From: Gnetum montanum
Lineage: Eukaryota > Streptophyta > Gnetopsida > Gnetales > Gnetaceae
Length of the DNA stretch: 46,076 bases
Direction: 5' to 3'
Assembly: GCA_015680685.1 (NCBI GenBank)
Contig: MNCI01001931.1
Location: forward strand, 217,985-264,060
Under the pieces are notes generated by a model that had not been told where the DNA came from, did no database searches, and saw nothing but the letters and a program-made list of their open reading frames with translations. The position numbers and the translations under genes are program-made. Below are positions 1 to 11,025 of the stretch, in pieces (the first letter of the stretch is position 1; each line of letters starts with the position of its first letter).

Positions 1-175
1 GATCTCATCATAAGACTACGCAAATGTTGTGGACCATTTGTTAATCACCTCCAACAACTTCCTCTTATGTTCTTCTTTTAAAGTGGCATTGATTTTTACT
101 AGCTTTTTATTCTTTAAAAATACATATCCCAATGTGGCCGGTAGGACCTTTAGTTTAAATAGTTCTAGTTCCATA
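1..175 (-). pseudogene. Element A: start of pol, region just before reverse transcriptase (partial)
   Basis: The minus-strand translation of the left edge reads as the stretch between protease and reverse transcriptase of plant Gypsy polyproteins. A leucine-rich 'L-P-A-T-L-G-Y-V-F-L' segment is followed by LKEEHKRKLLEVINKW and then F-A-stop-S-Y-D-E. In Athila and Tat relatives this is where the conserved 'LPxHLKYAFL ... EEEKLLxVL ... AIGWTIxDI' or 'FAWSYxDM' motifs stand. The stop sits where those families have Trp. Reverse transcriptase proper would lie to the left of base 1. Family assignment is from remembered motifs and short length, so confidence is moderate. Confidence 0.6.
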
Positions 176-539
176 GTATCTGGGATCTCCAAGTGTCCCT
201 AGTTTATCTCTTCTTCTTGACTCATTTGTGGGTAGGAGTGTCTTTTCTTTAATTATTCTAGCTTATCTTTCTCTTCAACGTAAGCACTAAAAATTTGTTT
301 TGTTGGTTCCATGTATTTATTGGATTTGGTTTCTTCATTTGTGATCAACCACTAGGTACCATCTTATTATGTGGTTGCTTCATATAGACATTTCTACATA
401 CATATTTCTTCTACACATTTATTACATGCCTTAGTATCCTCTCATCTAATAGCCCATATTATTTGCATGCAATTGGATCTGTTATTGTTATATGTGATAC
501 ATGAAACTCTTCATATTTGTATAATACTAGCTTCGTCTT

Positions 540-860
540 TCTTGGAAATTTCCAAGGAAAAGTCATAAACCCCAAGCTTAGCATTGATAGTGCTAAGCCA
601 AGCTCTTCCCATGATAATTAGAAATTCTCCCTTATTTTTCTTCACATGAATGACTAGAAAATATATAGAGAAGAACTAGCCACTAAAGGTTGTGATCATG
701 TTGTCCACTTGTCCTAGTGGAACTATGATTAACTAGTTTGTAAGCTCTAATTAGATGTTACTCTTCTTTAGTGGTAGTAGATTCTAGGCTTGATACATGT
801 CTTGTGAGATCAGGTTCACTCTTAACCTTGAATCAAGTAGAGATTTATGTGGTTTTTCTC
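540..860 (-). pseudogene. Element A: aspartic protease (decayed)
   Basis: The minus strand encodes the retroviral-type aspartic protease that would cut the Gag-Pol polyprotein. The active-site block reads S-L-L-D-S-R-L-R-V-N-L-I-S, so the catalytic Asp is kept but the following Gly of the D-S/T-G triad is Arg. The C-terminal signature F-L-I-I-M-G-R-A-W-L-S-T matches the usual 'ILGRPFL' motif. It is followed by S-L-E-I-S-K, which is also present in C and E. Three in-frame stops interrupt the domain. It lies immediately upstream of the pol start, as expected for a Gag-PR-RT order. Confidence 0.75.
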
Positions 861-1521
861 CTACTATATGAAGGTAAACTAAGGGACTTCCTGGATTAGT
901 TTACTTTTGTGGAAGGGCTTCTACCTTTATCCAATGATTGATTATTTGAGTAAGCATGACAATTGTGACATTTTGATTTAATGAAGATAGAAGCTTGTTG
1001 TGTTGAGGAGGATTATATGTGGATGGGGTGGAAGTAGATGTGTTCTCCATCTATTGAATATTATCAAATCTTGTTTGAAAGAACTATCATTTCTTGGGTT
1101 GTGATTCGTATGTGATCACCTCCTCTCATGTACTAACCATCCTTGTTGCACTTTTCTATTGTGGTTGTGATGGAAAATCCCCCCTACATGATAGGAGGTG
1201 GCATTAGTGGTAAAGGATTTAGGTGTTGGTTTGAACCAAATGTTGATGGATGCATATACAAGTTTGGATCTGTTCTTGGTAGTGTTAGTCTATGGTGCTC
1301 AATTGGGTAGTATTATGGAGTTTGGATAGTAGCATTACTAGGAGAGATTGGATGTTGTACAAAACATCCATATGGATCTAGTTGCATGTATGGATATTAT
1401 TAGTGAGGTGGTGGCATGGTCCACGATTGGTGTTGTTTCCACTACTGATAGTATGAGTCTTGTGGTTGTAGAAAAGCTTTGTTGGGATAGTATGTTGGTT
1501 GGAAGTTTTACCTGTAGTTAC
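860..1521 (-). pseudogene. Element A: Gag C-terminal linker (decayed)
   Basis: The minus-strand reading contains a Pro/Gln/Tyr-rich low-complexity linker with Y-P-Y-M-Q-L-D-P-Y-G and L-N-P-L-P-L-M-P-P-P. It matches, segment by segment, the linker of element C (Y-P-Y-Q-Q-P-D-P-Y-G; L-P-P-A-P-T-M-Q-G) and of element E (Y-R-Q-L-D-P-Y-G). Several stops and frame changes interrupt it. Homology to C is lost abruptly at about 1517-1522, which marks the edge of the foreign segment described next. Confidence 0.6.
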
Positions 1522-3180
1522 TGTTGGCGACCGTTTGGGATGCGACCACCAACGAGTGTCCTCGAACAGGATTTAGGTGCTTGCTGGTCTTCTGGCAATA
1601 CCAAGGCCTAGATACCTCCAAATAGACTCAGTGGTTAATGTGAGTATCTGTGTGTGCTGTTGCGGTGTGTGGTTATGAAACATGAAAAGATTGGGTTGTG
1701 TGTAAAACTATAAATGACTTATCTTAAAGAGATTCAGCCAACTTTGTAAAGTACTGTGAATTGTTGAGAGTTCCTATTTTGTTTAATTGCTTAGTCTACA
1801 TGATCCTTATAATACCTACTTGTAACAAATAAAGTTTTGCAAAAACATTTGAGCACAACTCTGCGAATCTATTTCTAATTTTCCCCAGAGAAAGAGATAG
1901 TTCCACAAGAAAACTAGAAATAGAGCAAGATTCAATGGAAATAGAAAGAAGAGAACAAGAAAGCAAATTTGTGTAAAGATCTCAAATGTTTAAATAAGGT
2001 AAAATGATACGAGTAAAGACTTCGCAATAAATCTATCCCAAATTCAATAACTACGAATTGTTCAAACTTCCAAGGCTCAAATAAGCAATTTCTTCAAGAC
2101 AATCCCACTATACTACCCAAAAATTTGCTACGTAAACAATCACATACGAGACTCTATTTTGGCTAGATAATGGATGTCAAAAATTGCATTCAACAGAACC
2201 TTCAAGAGACTTCACAATTTTTGATTGAAATACTAGAGAGATTCACTTTAAAGATAAAAGAAGCTATTCTGGTCCCATCAAAATACCAAAGATTTTCTGA
2301 ACCCTCTTGACTATTGAATCGTTCAACGACTTGACTACATGCAGAGGCTCTCTTACAAAACTCTAAATAGCGGTTCTTATACATTGCACAATAATAAAAT
2401 TTACTACTAAAATGCTCTTAAGGCTTTCAAACACAAGCTCTTCTATGGCAAAATTTTAATAGAAATTTTCTATCGTGCAATAAGAACAATAAGAGCAATC
2501 TAAAAATCCCAAAATTACTTGCCAAACATGATACTATGTAAACCACTAGCTAAACAATTTAAACACAATAAAAAAATAAAAAACATAACTCATAGGACTA
2601 TAAAAAAGAGGCTTAAATGTTGTCTTTAACAAGTCATCTTACAAGCAATCTTTCACAATTTCTTCTTTACAATCTTCCTCCAAGACCCTGAGTGTCTTTC
2701 CAAGTGAGAGCAAGTAGTGTCTCTCCTTCCTTCCTACCCTTGAAGCCCTTTTATAGGATCTCATAGGTAGTTAGGTAAGTTACAAATATTTTGGGTGGTT
2801 ATAACCACCATAGAGATAAAAAAAGGCTATAGTTGACAAGTGTCTCATTTAGTTGCCAAGTGGCTCATTCAGTTGCCAAGTGGCCTTTGTAGTGGTTACA
2901 AACATCATGGGATTAAGGCTAGGAAGTTATAACTTCCACAAAAAAGTTAAAACTATAGAAATAAAAGCTATGGTGGCCAAGTGTCCTATTGGATAACTAT
3001 CCAATATAACTCTTTAGCATATGCAAATTTTTAAATCAATATTAATACTCACTTGGTACACAACCAAGGGTTGTCAAACGTATAGTAGCATAATAACAAC
3101 TAAATTACTTATATCAAAATCCAAAGTTAATCAAAATAAATGTCATGCTCTGCAACTAGAGCCTCGATGTAGTTGTGAAT
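1522..3180 (-). repeat. Foreign LTR-like segment inside element A (unassigned)
   Basis: No coding region is recognised. The left limit at 1522 is supported by loss of alignment to element C and by a TGTTGG start, which is CCAACA on the minus strand and typical of an LTR end. A minus-strand TATA-like box (CCTATAAAAGG) lies near 2748-2758. Upstream of it on that strand are three copies of a 20-22-bp repeat containing AGTTGMCAAGTG (about 2831-2890) and an 18-bp perfect palindrome ATTGGATAACTATCCAAT (2988-3005). This layout fits a minus-strand LTR with U3 on the right. The right boundary and target duplication could not be found, and the A Gag core is missing here. Confidence 0.4.
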
Positions 3181-3186
3181 GTGCGG

Positions 3187-4047
3187 TCAATGATGCCACT
3201 GGCCATGACGATGAGGTGCTCCAGGTTTGATATGGAAGTTGCTATCGATGTTCATGTGCAGCAGGTGTGCTTGATGGTGTGTATGCCTAGAGAATGATGA
3301 GGTATATGATGGAGAGTCCTTTGTCATGGGTGATGTTGTTAGGATTATCGTTTCATCCTCTGAACATTTTGCCACTGCATCCGGTGGTGTTGCTGTGTAC
3401 AAGAAATGCCCATTTGTGTTTCTTTGGTGTTTAGGATTTTTTTCTTTATAGGATCCAGCACAAACTCTTGGCCTTGAGTCCTACTTATACTTTGAGTTAG
3501 TTACCTTCCTCTTAGGTGTCTTTACTAGGGTGGAATATAATTAAACTATGAGAGGTTTCTCTAATCAGATGATAGGTATCTGTGACTAGACTTCATGATT
3601 TTGGTAGAGTTACTCAGTAATGAATACATCAGCATCAAGTTCTTCCAAGAGAATGGAAGTGTTAACCTGCTTACCTTTGTTATGTATGTGTTTGATTTCT
3701 ATGGTAGCATCTGTCCTCATCTACTCCTTTATGGGTTTATAGGGCCTTATCATGTGCTTAGTCAAATGGTACCCTTCCTAGATTTGGTTCAAATTCATTT
3801 CTCTTAAGGCAGTTTGGAGCATACTAAGTGCTGCATAATTTGGAGGCAGGACTATGTTGCCTTGTATGTCTCTCCACCTCATTTGACTATCTCGATGAAA
3901 GATAGTAAAATTTGGATGATAAGAATTAGTGTGACCATATGTGATTCTAATTTGCATTGGCATCCCCCATTCTTCTTCATCATTAATTCTATCATTGCTC
4001 CTTTTTGTCTCTTTAATAGGTGATGATTTATCACTTGTTGAAGGCAT
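3187..4047 (-). pseudogene. Element A: Gag N-terminal region (decayed)
   Basis: The minus-strand ATG at 4047 opens an 89-codon frame (MPSTSDKSSP...) carrying the family signature R-W-R-D-I-Q-G-N-I-V-L-P-P. The same signature occurs in C (H-W-R-D-L-E-G-N-I-V-L-P) and E (R-W-Q-D-L-stop-G-N-V-V-F-P-P). Beyond the first stop the frame continues with a Tyr-His-Leu-Thr-Lys-His segment also seen in E. A Ser/His-rich stretch (3402-3187) follows, like the Ser-rich stretch of C. The start lies 113 bp inside the PBS, which suits a Gag start. The central retrotransposon-Gag domain is not found downstream and appears to have been replaced by the foreign segment. Confidence 0.7.
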
Positions 4048-4160
4048 GTTCTGGTTTAAGAAATTTGGTTAAGTATGCTTAATTCTTTAGGTTATGAATT
4101 TTACTTTGAATTTTGATACAAAAAACTTTATGAAATCAATTACTCAGCGTACATTGACTT

Positions 4161-4180
4161 GTCCCCAGTAACAATGCCAA
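4161..4180 (-). other. Element A primer binding site
   Basis: Minus strand TTGGCATTGTTACTGGGGAC begins directly after the LTR end TCATCA. It differs by a few transitions from TTGGCGCCGTTGCCGGGGA, the tRNA-Asp-type primer site known in Athila elements. Confidence 0.8.
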
Positions 4181-5071
4181 TGATGAGTGATGGAGTAATC
4201 CAACATCCAAACATACAAGTCACAGGCATTTATGCATGACTAGATCATAATTCATGGATGAGGTAATGTAGTTATGCTAGCAATTGGTTTAAGTTCAATA
4301 CTATTATCTTTCCATGTGGAGCTAATGAAGTCTATGTGTATGGTTTAGCTCATAGTGAGGTATATGATAACTGATGTTGTTGGGTCATTGTTACTCCTAG
4401 TGAACATGATAAAATGAAAATAGTTTCTAAGTCTATGTAAAATAAGAAATAAATCTATTCTATCCTAAGGTGATGAATATCTGGTCCTGATTTTCCATAC
4501 AAATCCTAGGCTTATGTAATCGTTACTAGCATTACCAAGTACTCCACTATTGGGCAAACCAAGTGATAATACTACTGGGTTACCAAATGATCACACTTTA
4601 CACTCAAAATTAGTTGTATCTATTCCACATACTAATAACAGTAAAAGTAAAGTGCATGAAATAGTAAAAAATTAACTAGAAAAGTAGTAATAAGTAGTCT
4701 AAGTAAAAATGGTAAACATTATTCTAAGTAAAGTAGTAAATTAGGAAAATGCTGCAATAGTATGAAATAGCTCGATCTTTGTTGCTGATCACACTTGTGC
4801 CCAAGTACAAGATGTTTGAATAAAGGCTCTATTCATTAAGTCACACTACACTATGGTAATTCACACTTCTAAGTGCTTAAGACTAAATTCACGAAAACAA
4901 ACTGAAAGAGTTCTATTGTGATGGAATGAAAATTATTGTAGATCTGTGCATCTAAGTGCTGTATTTATAGGTTGGCATCCATTTGTGATATCAAATCTAT
5001 GCTATTATAGCTTGTACTATGATATCGGATATATGATATCATAGTAAAATAAAATAAAATTGACTTTATCA
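4181..5071 (-). repeat. Element A 5' LTR (891 bp)
   Basis: Ends are TGATGA...TTATCA in plus orientation. The minus-strand core promoter is TATAAATA (4962-4969), with a block of GATATC-centred short repeats upstream of it (about 4985-5045). The LTR is similar in layout and partly in sequence to the D and E LTRs. The next base, 5072, resumes the E LTR, so TATGG (5072-5076) is the expected target duplication; its partner would be outside the window. Confidence 0.8.
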
Positions 5072-5223
5072 TATGGTTTAGCTCTTAGTGAGGTATGTGA
5101 TATGTTGATGTTGTAGGCTCATATTACTCTTTAAGTGTATTTGTAATGAGAGATAAGAATATAATCTAAATCTAAATGCTAATAGAAATGTAAATCTATT
5201 CTATCCTAGGATAATGAGCATCT
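5072..5223 (-). repeat. Element E 3' LTR, segment between insertions A and B
   Basis: These 152 bp match 45412 onward in the E 5' LTR (TATGGTTTA, CTCTTAGTGAG, TGTAGGCTCATATTACTC and so on). They lack the first 159 bp of the LTR, which must lie left of element A. The segment ends at the CATCT duplicated by insertion of B. Confidence 0.85.
5219..5223. other. Target site duplication of element B, left copy (CATCT)
   Basis: CATCT directly precedes the TG of the B 5' LTR and is repeated directly after the CA of the B 3' LTR at 22518-22522. Confidence 0.92.
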
Positions 5224-5559
5224 TGAAACACCACAAAAATTTTGGCTAACACTTGTAGACAGAAATTGAGCTAAGTCATGTTGGTCCCTAGCATGACCAA
5301 GCTTGAAAGCCTCAAAAATAGCATCAAACAGAGCATAATTGAACAAGAAAGAGTTCCTCGGGACCCATAGGTGACTACATTAGCATCTGGCATCAGGGAT
5401 TCCATGTTTTGGGTTCAAAATATTTGGGATTGACCAAGTATACTCTGTTCACACTGGGCTGTATGCTGGCTAGCGTACAAGCTAGCGTATAGCAACTTTT
5501 GGGCCCCAAAAATGAGTCAAAACAAGCCAAAATCAAGCGTATGGACCCCGCAGGACCTT

Positions 5560-6260
5560 CCCCAAGGTCCCCAGCAGCTCTTAGGCACTTGAAAATCAAA
5601 TATTGGGCCCTAAATGATGCATTTTCATGTGTGTATGTTGGGTACATTTTGGTGCACGCTGACCAGCGTACACCACCAAAATGGCCCAAAATAGGCACCA
5701 AAGAGCAAGATTTTCACCTGAAATTGACTCACAGAGGTAGGAAAACTATTAGGAATCATCACAGACACCTAAAAATCAAGTTTCAACCTTGAAATGATGC
5801 ATTTACATGTGTGTACACTGGGTACATTTTGGTGTACGCTGACTAGCGTATAGCCCAGCGTACACCACCAATAATGGCCCAAAACAGGCACTAAAGAGCA
5901 ATATTTTCACCTGAAATTGACTCCCGGAGGTAGGGAAACTATTGGGAATCATCTCAGGGACCTGAAAATCAATTTTTTACCTCGAAATGATGCATTTACA
6001 TGTGTGTATGCTGGGTACATTTTGGTGTATGCTGACCAGCGTACAGCCCAGCGTACACCATCAAAAATGGCCCAAAACAGGCACCAAAAAGTAGATTTTC
6101 ACCTAAAATTCACTCCTGGAGGTAGGGAAACTATTGGGCTTCATCACAGGCACCTGAAAATTAAGTTTTGACCTTGAAATGATGCATTTTCAAGTGTGTA
6201 CGCTGGGCACATCTTGTTGTACGATGGCCAGCGTATAGCCCAGCGTACACCACTAAAACA
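5560..6260 (+). repeat. Tandem array of about 193-bp units in B 5' LTR
   Basis: The marker AAATGATGCATT recurs at about 5612, 5792, 5985 and 6177, giving four units of 180-193 bp. Each unit carries CACCTGAAAATC, a GTGTGTACGCTGGGTACAT-like stretch and a palindromic GTACGCTG/CAGCGTAC core. A matching array is in the 3' LTR. Confidence 0.85.
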
Positions 6261-6387
6261 GGCCTGAAACTACATCAAAATGAAGTCAAAATTGGCATCT
6301 GAACACCCTGGAGGATTAGTAGCACTCAAGCACCAAGGGAAAAGCACCAGCATACATAGTTAGACATCCAACATGTCAATTCATAAG

Positions 6388-6490
6388 GTGTACGCTAAGG
6401 TGTATGCTGAGCCTGTACGCTGAGGTTGATGCTGAGGTGTACGTTGAGGTTGATGCTGAGCCTGTATGCTGAGGTTGATGCTCAATCTCA
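6388..6490 (+). repeat. Short tandem array TGTACGCTGAGGTTGATGCTGAG in B 5' LTR
   Basis: Repeats built from GTACGCTGAG and GTTGATGCTGAG alternate four to five times. The 3' LTR has the same array at about 21690-21815, somewhat longer. Confidence 0.75.
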
Positions 6491-7195
6491 TACACTGCAT
6501 GCTACACAATTGTAACATATCCTACACTCGGTCAATGCACCACGTGTCTCTCGATCCAAATTTTTCTCACGTCACAACCACTCATCTCCTTCAAGATTCG
6601 AATCTAACGCCCAAGATCTTATAAAAACTTCAATTTTTCACTAGATCAAGAGGGGAAATTTTTACAAATAGACATAAGAAACTAGAATTTGGGAGACTTG
6701 GTAAAATATGGGCATCAACCTCTATATGCTAGGCATTAGACTTGGATGTTGCATTTCCATGTAATCCAAAACCTACATCTTCCAGCACCCATCATCATCC
6801 ATTGGGGTTGAACAGCTGCCTTGTGATCAATCCACAACTGCATTCTGACCATTGCACCCTGTAATCATTTTTTTGATATAAAACAGTTTACATTCTACCC
6901 ATATTTATTATAGTTTTATTTGTTTTTAGTTTACATTTACATTCACGTCATCATGCCTGTTTACGTTACGGTTTACATTTAATGTGCATCATTTACGTAT
7001 AACCCAAGGCATTGCAAAGTGCATACGTTGGGGAAGTCCTCGTTTGATCCATATGCTGACCATTCAAGGCACTCTACCTTTGTCCATTCCAACTTGCCCT
7101 CAAGTGAAGGTAGGGTCTTTTGTATTTCTTCTGAGGATCATCTAGTGTTTATTTCATTCCAGCCTTACACTAACGATTTCAGACGATACAGAAAA

Positions 7196-7215
7196 TGGCG
7201 CTAGAAGGAGGGCCA
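7196..7215 (+). other. Element B primer binding site
   Basis: TGGCGCTAGAAGGAGGGCCA begins five bases after the 5' LTR CA. The TGGCGC start is typical of plant Gypsy PBSs. I could not assign the primer tRNA with confidence. Confidence 0.75.
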
Positions 7216-7224
7216 TTTTTCTGC

Positions 7225-7570
7225 TAGATCTATGTCTTGCCATCCCAGATCTATGCATCGTTACTGCAGATCTACACCTTGTTCTTCTAGATATACATTA
7301 AGTACAACGTTTTTTTGCTAGATCTACATCTTGCCATCCTAGATTTGTGCATCGTTATTGCAAATCTGCACCCTATTCTTCTAGATCTACGCCCGATTAT
7401 TTCAGATCTGCACACTATAACTGTAGATCCAGCTTCCATGACTGCAGATCTATGCCCTGTCACTCCAAATCTGCACCCTATGATTGCAGATCTACGCTTA
7501 TACATTGCAGATCTGCGTCTTGCTCCTTCAGATCTGCACCCTGCAATTGCAGATCTACACCACAGCCAGC
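7225..7570 (+). repeat. Degenerate AGATCT tandem array in B leader
   Basis: About fourteen units of 22-27 bp, each with AGATCT followed by a pyrimidine-rich stretch such as GCACCCTGCAATTGC. The array gives repetitive open frames on both strands (for example 7315-7686 plus and 7604-7287 minus), which I regard as repeat artefacts. It lies between PBS and gag. The following stretch to about 7850 holds TACGCT-containing repeats and no gene. Confidence 0.75.
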
Positions 7571-7859
7571 ACCTATACGCTGCCCACCAGTCTACATGCT
7601 GCAACCTCTATCTACATGTTGCCACCACTAGGTATACGCTAAGTGTAGTGTATACGCTGGCCTGTACGCTGGCACCTATACGCTAACAACACTTAGCCAA
7701 ATTTTCTCCCATTTACGCTGTATACGCAGTCCAACAGTTAACCAAATTTTTTCTTGTTTACGTTGTTCCAACACTTAGAAAATTTGTTTGCTTCCAGTCC
7801 AACACTTAACCAATTTTTTTTAGTTTATGTTGTCATACTTAAAGCACGTAAAATAGACC

Positions 7860-10800
7860 TTACGAACACCAATACTTCTTCTCTCCTCATCTCTGACCTC
7901 GGTGCGTCAATCTTATACCCTGTGACCACCACTGGACCCATAGTGACTCATGGTGAGGTCAATTCTTAGGGGTCACCTCGCTGGTCATTGAGACTGCAGG
8001 GCCGTGACCCCTCATTCACCACTTTGACCCCTGAGCAACACAACTTCATATGTGTCAAGATCCAAGTGAACTTACCCGTTGATCGAACAGAACTTGATGC
8101 GAAAAGACAATATGAAGTCATCAACAAGGGAGGTCATGAATTCATCCCTGCCCCCTATGACATCATCCCACTCACTAAATCCAACTATGAACTCCTATCA
8201 TAACTCCTTCTGGCCAGGAACCAAACCTCATGCCAACCCACAGTGGAAGCTCAAAATGAAGAGGAGAAAGACAATTTCGTAGCCCAGTCTGAACATAGAG
8301 ATTCATACCATACTCTCAGTCCGCATACTTACATGAACCCATTATTTTACCCATTCATAGGGGAGATCATGTCTCTTCATACAGTTAAAAGCACTCAAGC
8401 ACATGTGCCCCAATAGGAAGCGCTCACTCTCATTTCCACTCTCCCTATGACCAACTCTCAATTTACCATGCCCATGCCTACTATCCCTCCGATTACTACC
8501 TTACCCTTCCTCTTACAAGTACAACCCCAACAACCCCACTCTCAAACTAATACAGGAGCGACTTTCCCACCCCAAGTAATTGGGATGCCATCTATGGTAC
8601 CCGCTTCCACATCTACACACTTCATCCCACGAGTGCAAATCCAAGGGACACCCTTCACCACTTCAACTCAACAAGTTCAGGGTGCTCCCTTACAAATCAT
8701 AACTAGACAGTGGGCCGCGACTGGCATGCAACCGCATCAACCCCCTCATTACAACATACCACCTCCTACAATTCCATCCATGAACATCCCTCAAGTACAA
8801 CAACAACCTACACCTTACGGTATGTTGCCCTTAGTAGCACCCACCATAAATATTCCACAAGTGCAACCTCTGACCACTCAACTTTCTTCTTTCCCACCCA
8901 CTGTACAACAATCTAACTTGCATATTACACAACATGACCAACCTTTCCTTTCACCTAGTGCCCAAGACTGGGCCGAAGCTAAAAAGATGATGCAAGAACT
9001 CATTGATGAGGTAAAACCCTCAAAACAGCCAACAATGAAGAGCTTAAAGTATTAGAATTTTACCAAGATGATCCTATTAGCTCTTCGGTACCATCATTAA
9101 CCCTGGCCAAAGGAGTTTCTTTGCCTCAACTAACCAAATACAACTAGGAAGGAGACTCCAATGCCCATCTAGTCACATTTAGACTAGAATGTCTGCTGCT
9201 TCAGGCTTGGCCCCATGCAATCTTGCATGTGTTTGCCACTTCCCTCACTGGTAGAGCATTAGACTGGTACCGAGCCTTGCCTTGTAACTCCATATCCTCT
9301 TTGGAGGATCTCTTACACCAGTTTGTTACCAGGTTTAAATACAACCTGAAACCTAAAGCAACCTTGGATAGTCTGATACAGGTAAAACAAGTGCTGCTTG
9401 AACCTGTACAAAAATTTATCCAAAGATGGAGTGCCGCACTCAATGAACTTCATGAGCCAATCCCAGAAACATATCTTCTTACAATTCTCAAGGGAGCGGT
9501 GAATGATTTTGTCAAATCAAAAATGTACTACCTAAATGCGTGCACTTTGAGCCAAGCTTTTATACAGATTAAAATCATAGAAGAGGTAGCCCAAAATAGC
9601 CATGACCCTGCTTACTTAGCCTTTAAAAATCAACACACTAAAAAAGAGAAAGAAAAGGCTAAAGCAACAGTAGCAGCAGTAGCGGAGACTCAACCTACCA
9701 ACATGGGACAGCAAGGCAGACTGCCTACTGCTCTCGTTAACTATGAGAGAATCGCTCCTACACACACACCTGAATCATCTACCATGCAGGCTACTAACAC
9801 AGGTCATGCATGTACGTTTGAGAGGAAAGACCCTGCTCAATACACACCGCTCTTCATGAAGCCTTCCCAGTTGTTATATCAACTTTTGAAGGCTGGGGCC
9901 ATTAAACACAAGTAGTTGTCTCCAGCAGCAGCCCAGAGACATGACCAATTCTGTGAATTGGCCAAAAACCCAAGCTTGGCAACTCCAAATGAGCCTCCTA
10001 TTCCAAGAGGTTGTAGACTAGATCAATTTTGCGAGTACCACCAACAGAATGGGCATGGTACTGATTATTGTTTCACCCTCAAACAAGACATACAACGTAT
10101 GATTGATAGGGGTGAAATAACATTTGACGATGCCAACCTTGTTAAACCGCAGAATCAATCTATCAGCGTATATAAAGATCCCCTCAACACTAAGGAAGCT
10201 CCTTACGTTATTAACACGATCCATATCGGAAATGAGCAAGGAATGCCCAGTAAACCTCTCATGATTTGTGTTCCTCCTACAACGTCAACATCATCCCCAC
10301 AATCTTTGTATCCCACATACAATCCGCCTACAGCGACAAAACCATTTGTTATTTGTGTACCCCCTGTCGATGAAATCGCAAATGTGCAACTACCTACCCA
10401 GCCCACTCCCTTTATGGTCCAAGTGCCACCTACGGTCGCAACCACAGAGGTACAACCGCAAAACCAACCAACTCCTTTCATAATTAGAGTACCCAAACAC
10501 CCTGATCTTCAACCTCTTATTCCTCAACCATAAACCAAACTGACCCCATCCGTCATCAGGGTGCCTAAACACCTTGACACACAACCACCTCCAACAGTTC
10601 AAACGCAACCCCGACCCACTCCATTTGTAATCCAAGTCCCAAAATAACCCAATATTCAAGCTCCAACAGTTCCCCCACGACCTTCGCGAGAACGCCTCAC
10701 CAATAGACTTACTAGAGAATGGTTGGAAAAAGAACATCAACGTCTTGAATTGGGACTGCCAAAACCCACTCCCCTTAATGCTGTACCCATGGCTCAAACA

Positions 10801-11025
10801 TTGAATGAGCCAAGCACGATTTATAAAGAAAAACCATTAGACATGTCAGATATATTAAAATCAATAGTTTTAGTAGATCCTACGAAGACTACTCCACATG
10901 AAATACAACTGTTGGGTCCCATGGACCAAGTCACTACTAACAAAACTATACCCAATAGTAAAGACTTGGCCACAACCCTAACACAGGTCACACAAGTGCT
11001 CAAATAGAGGAACACATCTCTAAGC
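7860..11025 (+). pseudogene. Element B Gag (capsid/nucleocapsid polyprotein part, decayed)
   Basis: This is the structural protein that would form the virus-like particle and bind RNA. The frame begins before 7900 with no clear ATG, passes stops at 7967, 8201 and 8414, and includes a Pro/Gln-rich region (8447-9030). It shifts frame near 9030-9050 and then stays in one frame to 11958. The retrotransposon-Gag domain is at about 9050-9540 (L-T-G-R-A-L-D-W-Y-R ... F-V-T-R-F ... R-W). A zinc knuckle C-x2-H-x4-H-x4-C sits at 10030-10071, the Tat-type variant with His in the second position. A Pro-rich repeat region with P-F-V/I-I-x-V-P follows. Further stops are at 9145, 9913, 10531, 10645 and 11005. 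Protease follows in the same frame. Confidence 0.85.
10243..10650 (+). repeat. Amino-acid repeat P-F/L-(V/I/M)-I-x-V-P in B Gag
   Basis: At least six copies of a 7-residue core (K-P-L-M-I-C-V-P, K-P-F-V-I-C-V-P, T-P-F-M-V-Q-V-P, T-P-F-I-I-R-V-P and so on), separated by Pro/Gln/Thr linkers of about 15-25 residues, lie between the zinc knuckle and protease. The pattern is visible at protein level more than at DNA level. Confidence 0.7.

Larger units (their letters stand above)
1..5071 (-). mobile_element. LTR retrotransposon A, Athila-like Gypsy, truncated by the window edge
   Basis: On the minus strand there is a complete 5' LTR (4181-5071), a PBS directly inside it, a Gag N-terminus, a foreign segment where the Gag core should be, the Gag C-terminal linker, protease, and the first part of the pol polyprotein running off the left edge. 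The 3' LTR must lie outside the window. The element ends at 5071 (...TTATCA) and the E LTR continues at 5072, so A is inserted in E. It belongs to the same family as C, D and E, and it is the only one of the four in which sequence leading into reverse transcriptase is seen. Confidence 0.8.
5224..7190 (+). repeat. Element B 5' LTR
   Basis: It starts TGAAACACCAC and ends ACGATACA. It is collinear with 20513-22517 over its whole length. Candidate TATA box TATAAAA lies at 6620-6626, preceded by CAAGATCT. The U3 part contains a roughly 193-bp tandem array and a short GTACGCTGAGGTTGATGCTGAG-type array. Many short open frames here (for example 5499-5792 and 5917-6171) are by-products of the array and not genes. 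Confidence 0.92.

Noticed and set aside
5393-6171. Open frames in the B 5' LTR, and their copies near 20682-21281
   Set aside because: They are created by the 193-bp LTR array and have no start context, motif or conservation beyond the repeat.
7287-7686. Overlapping repetitive open frames on both strands (R-S-A/D-L-H-type repeats)
   Set aside because: They are translations of the AGATCT tandem array; openness on both strands follows from the repeat unit.
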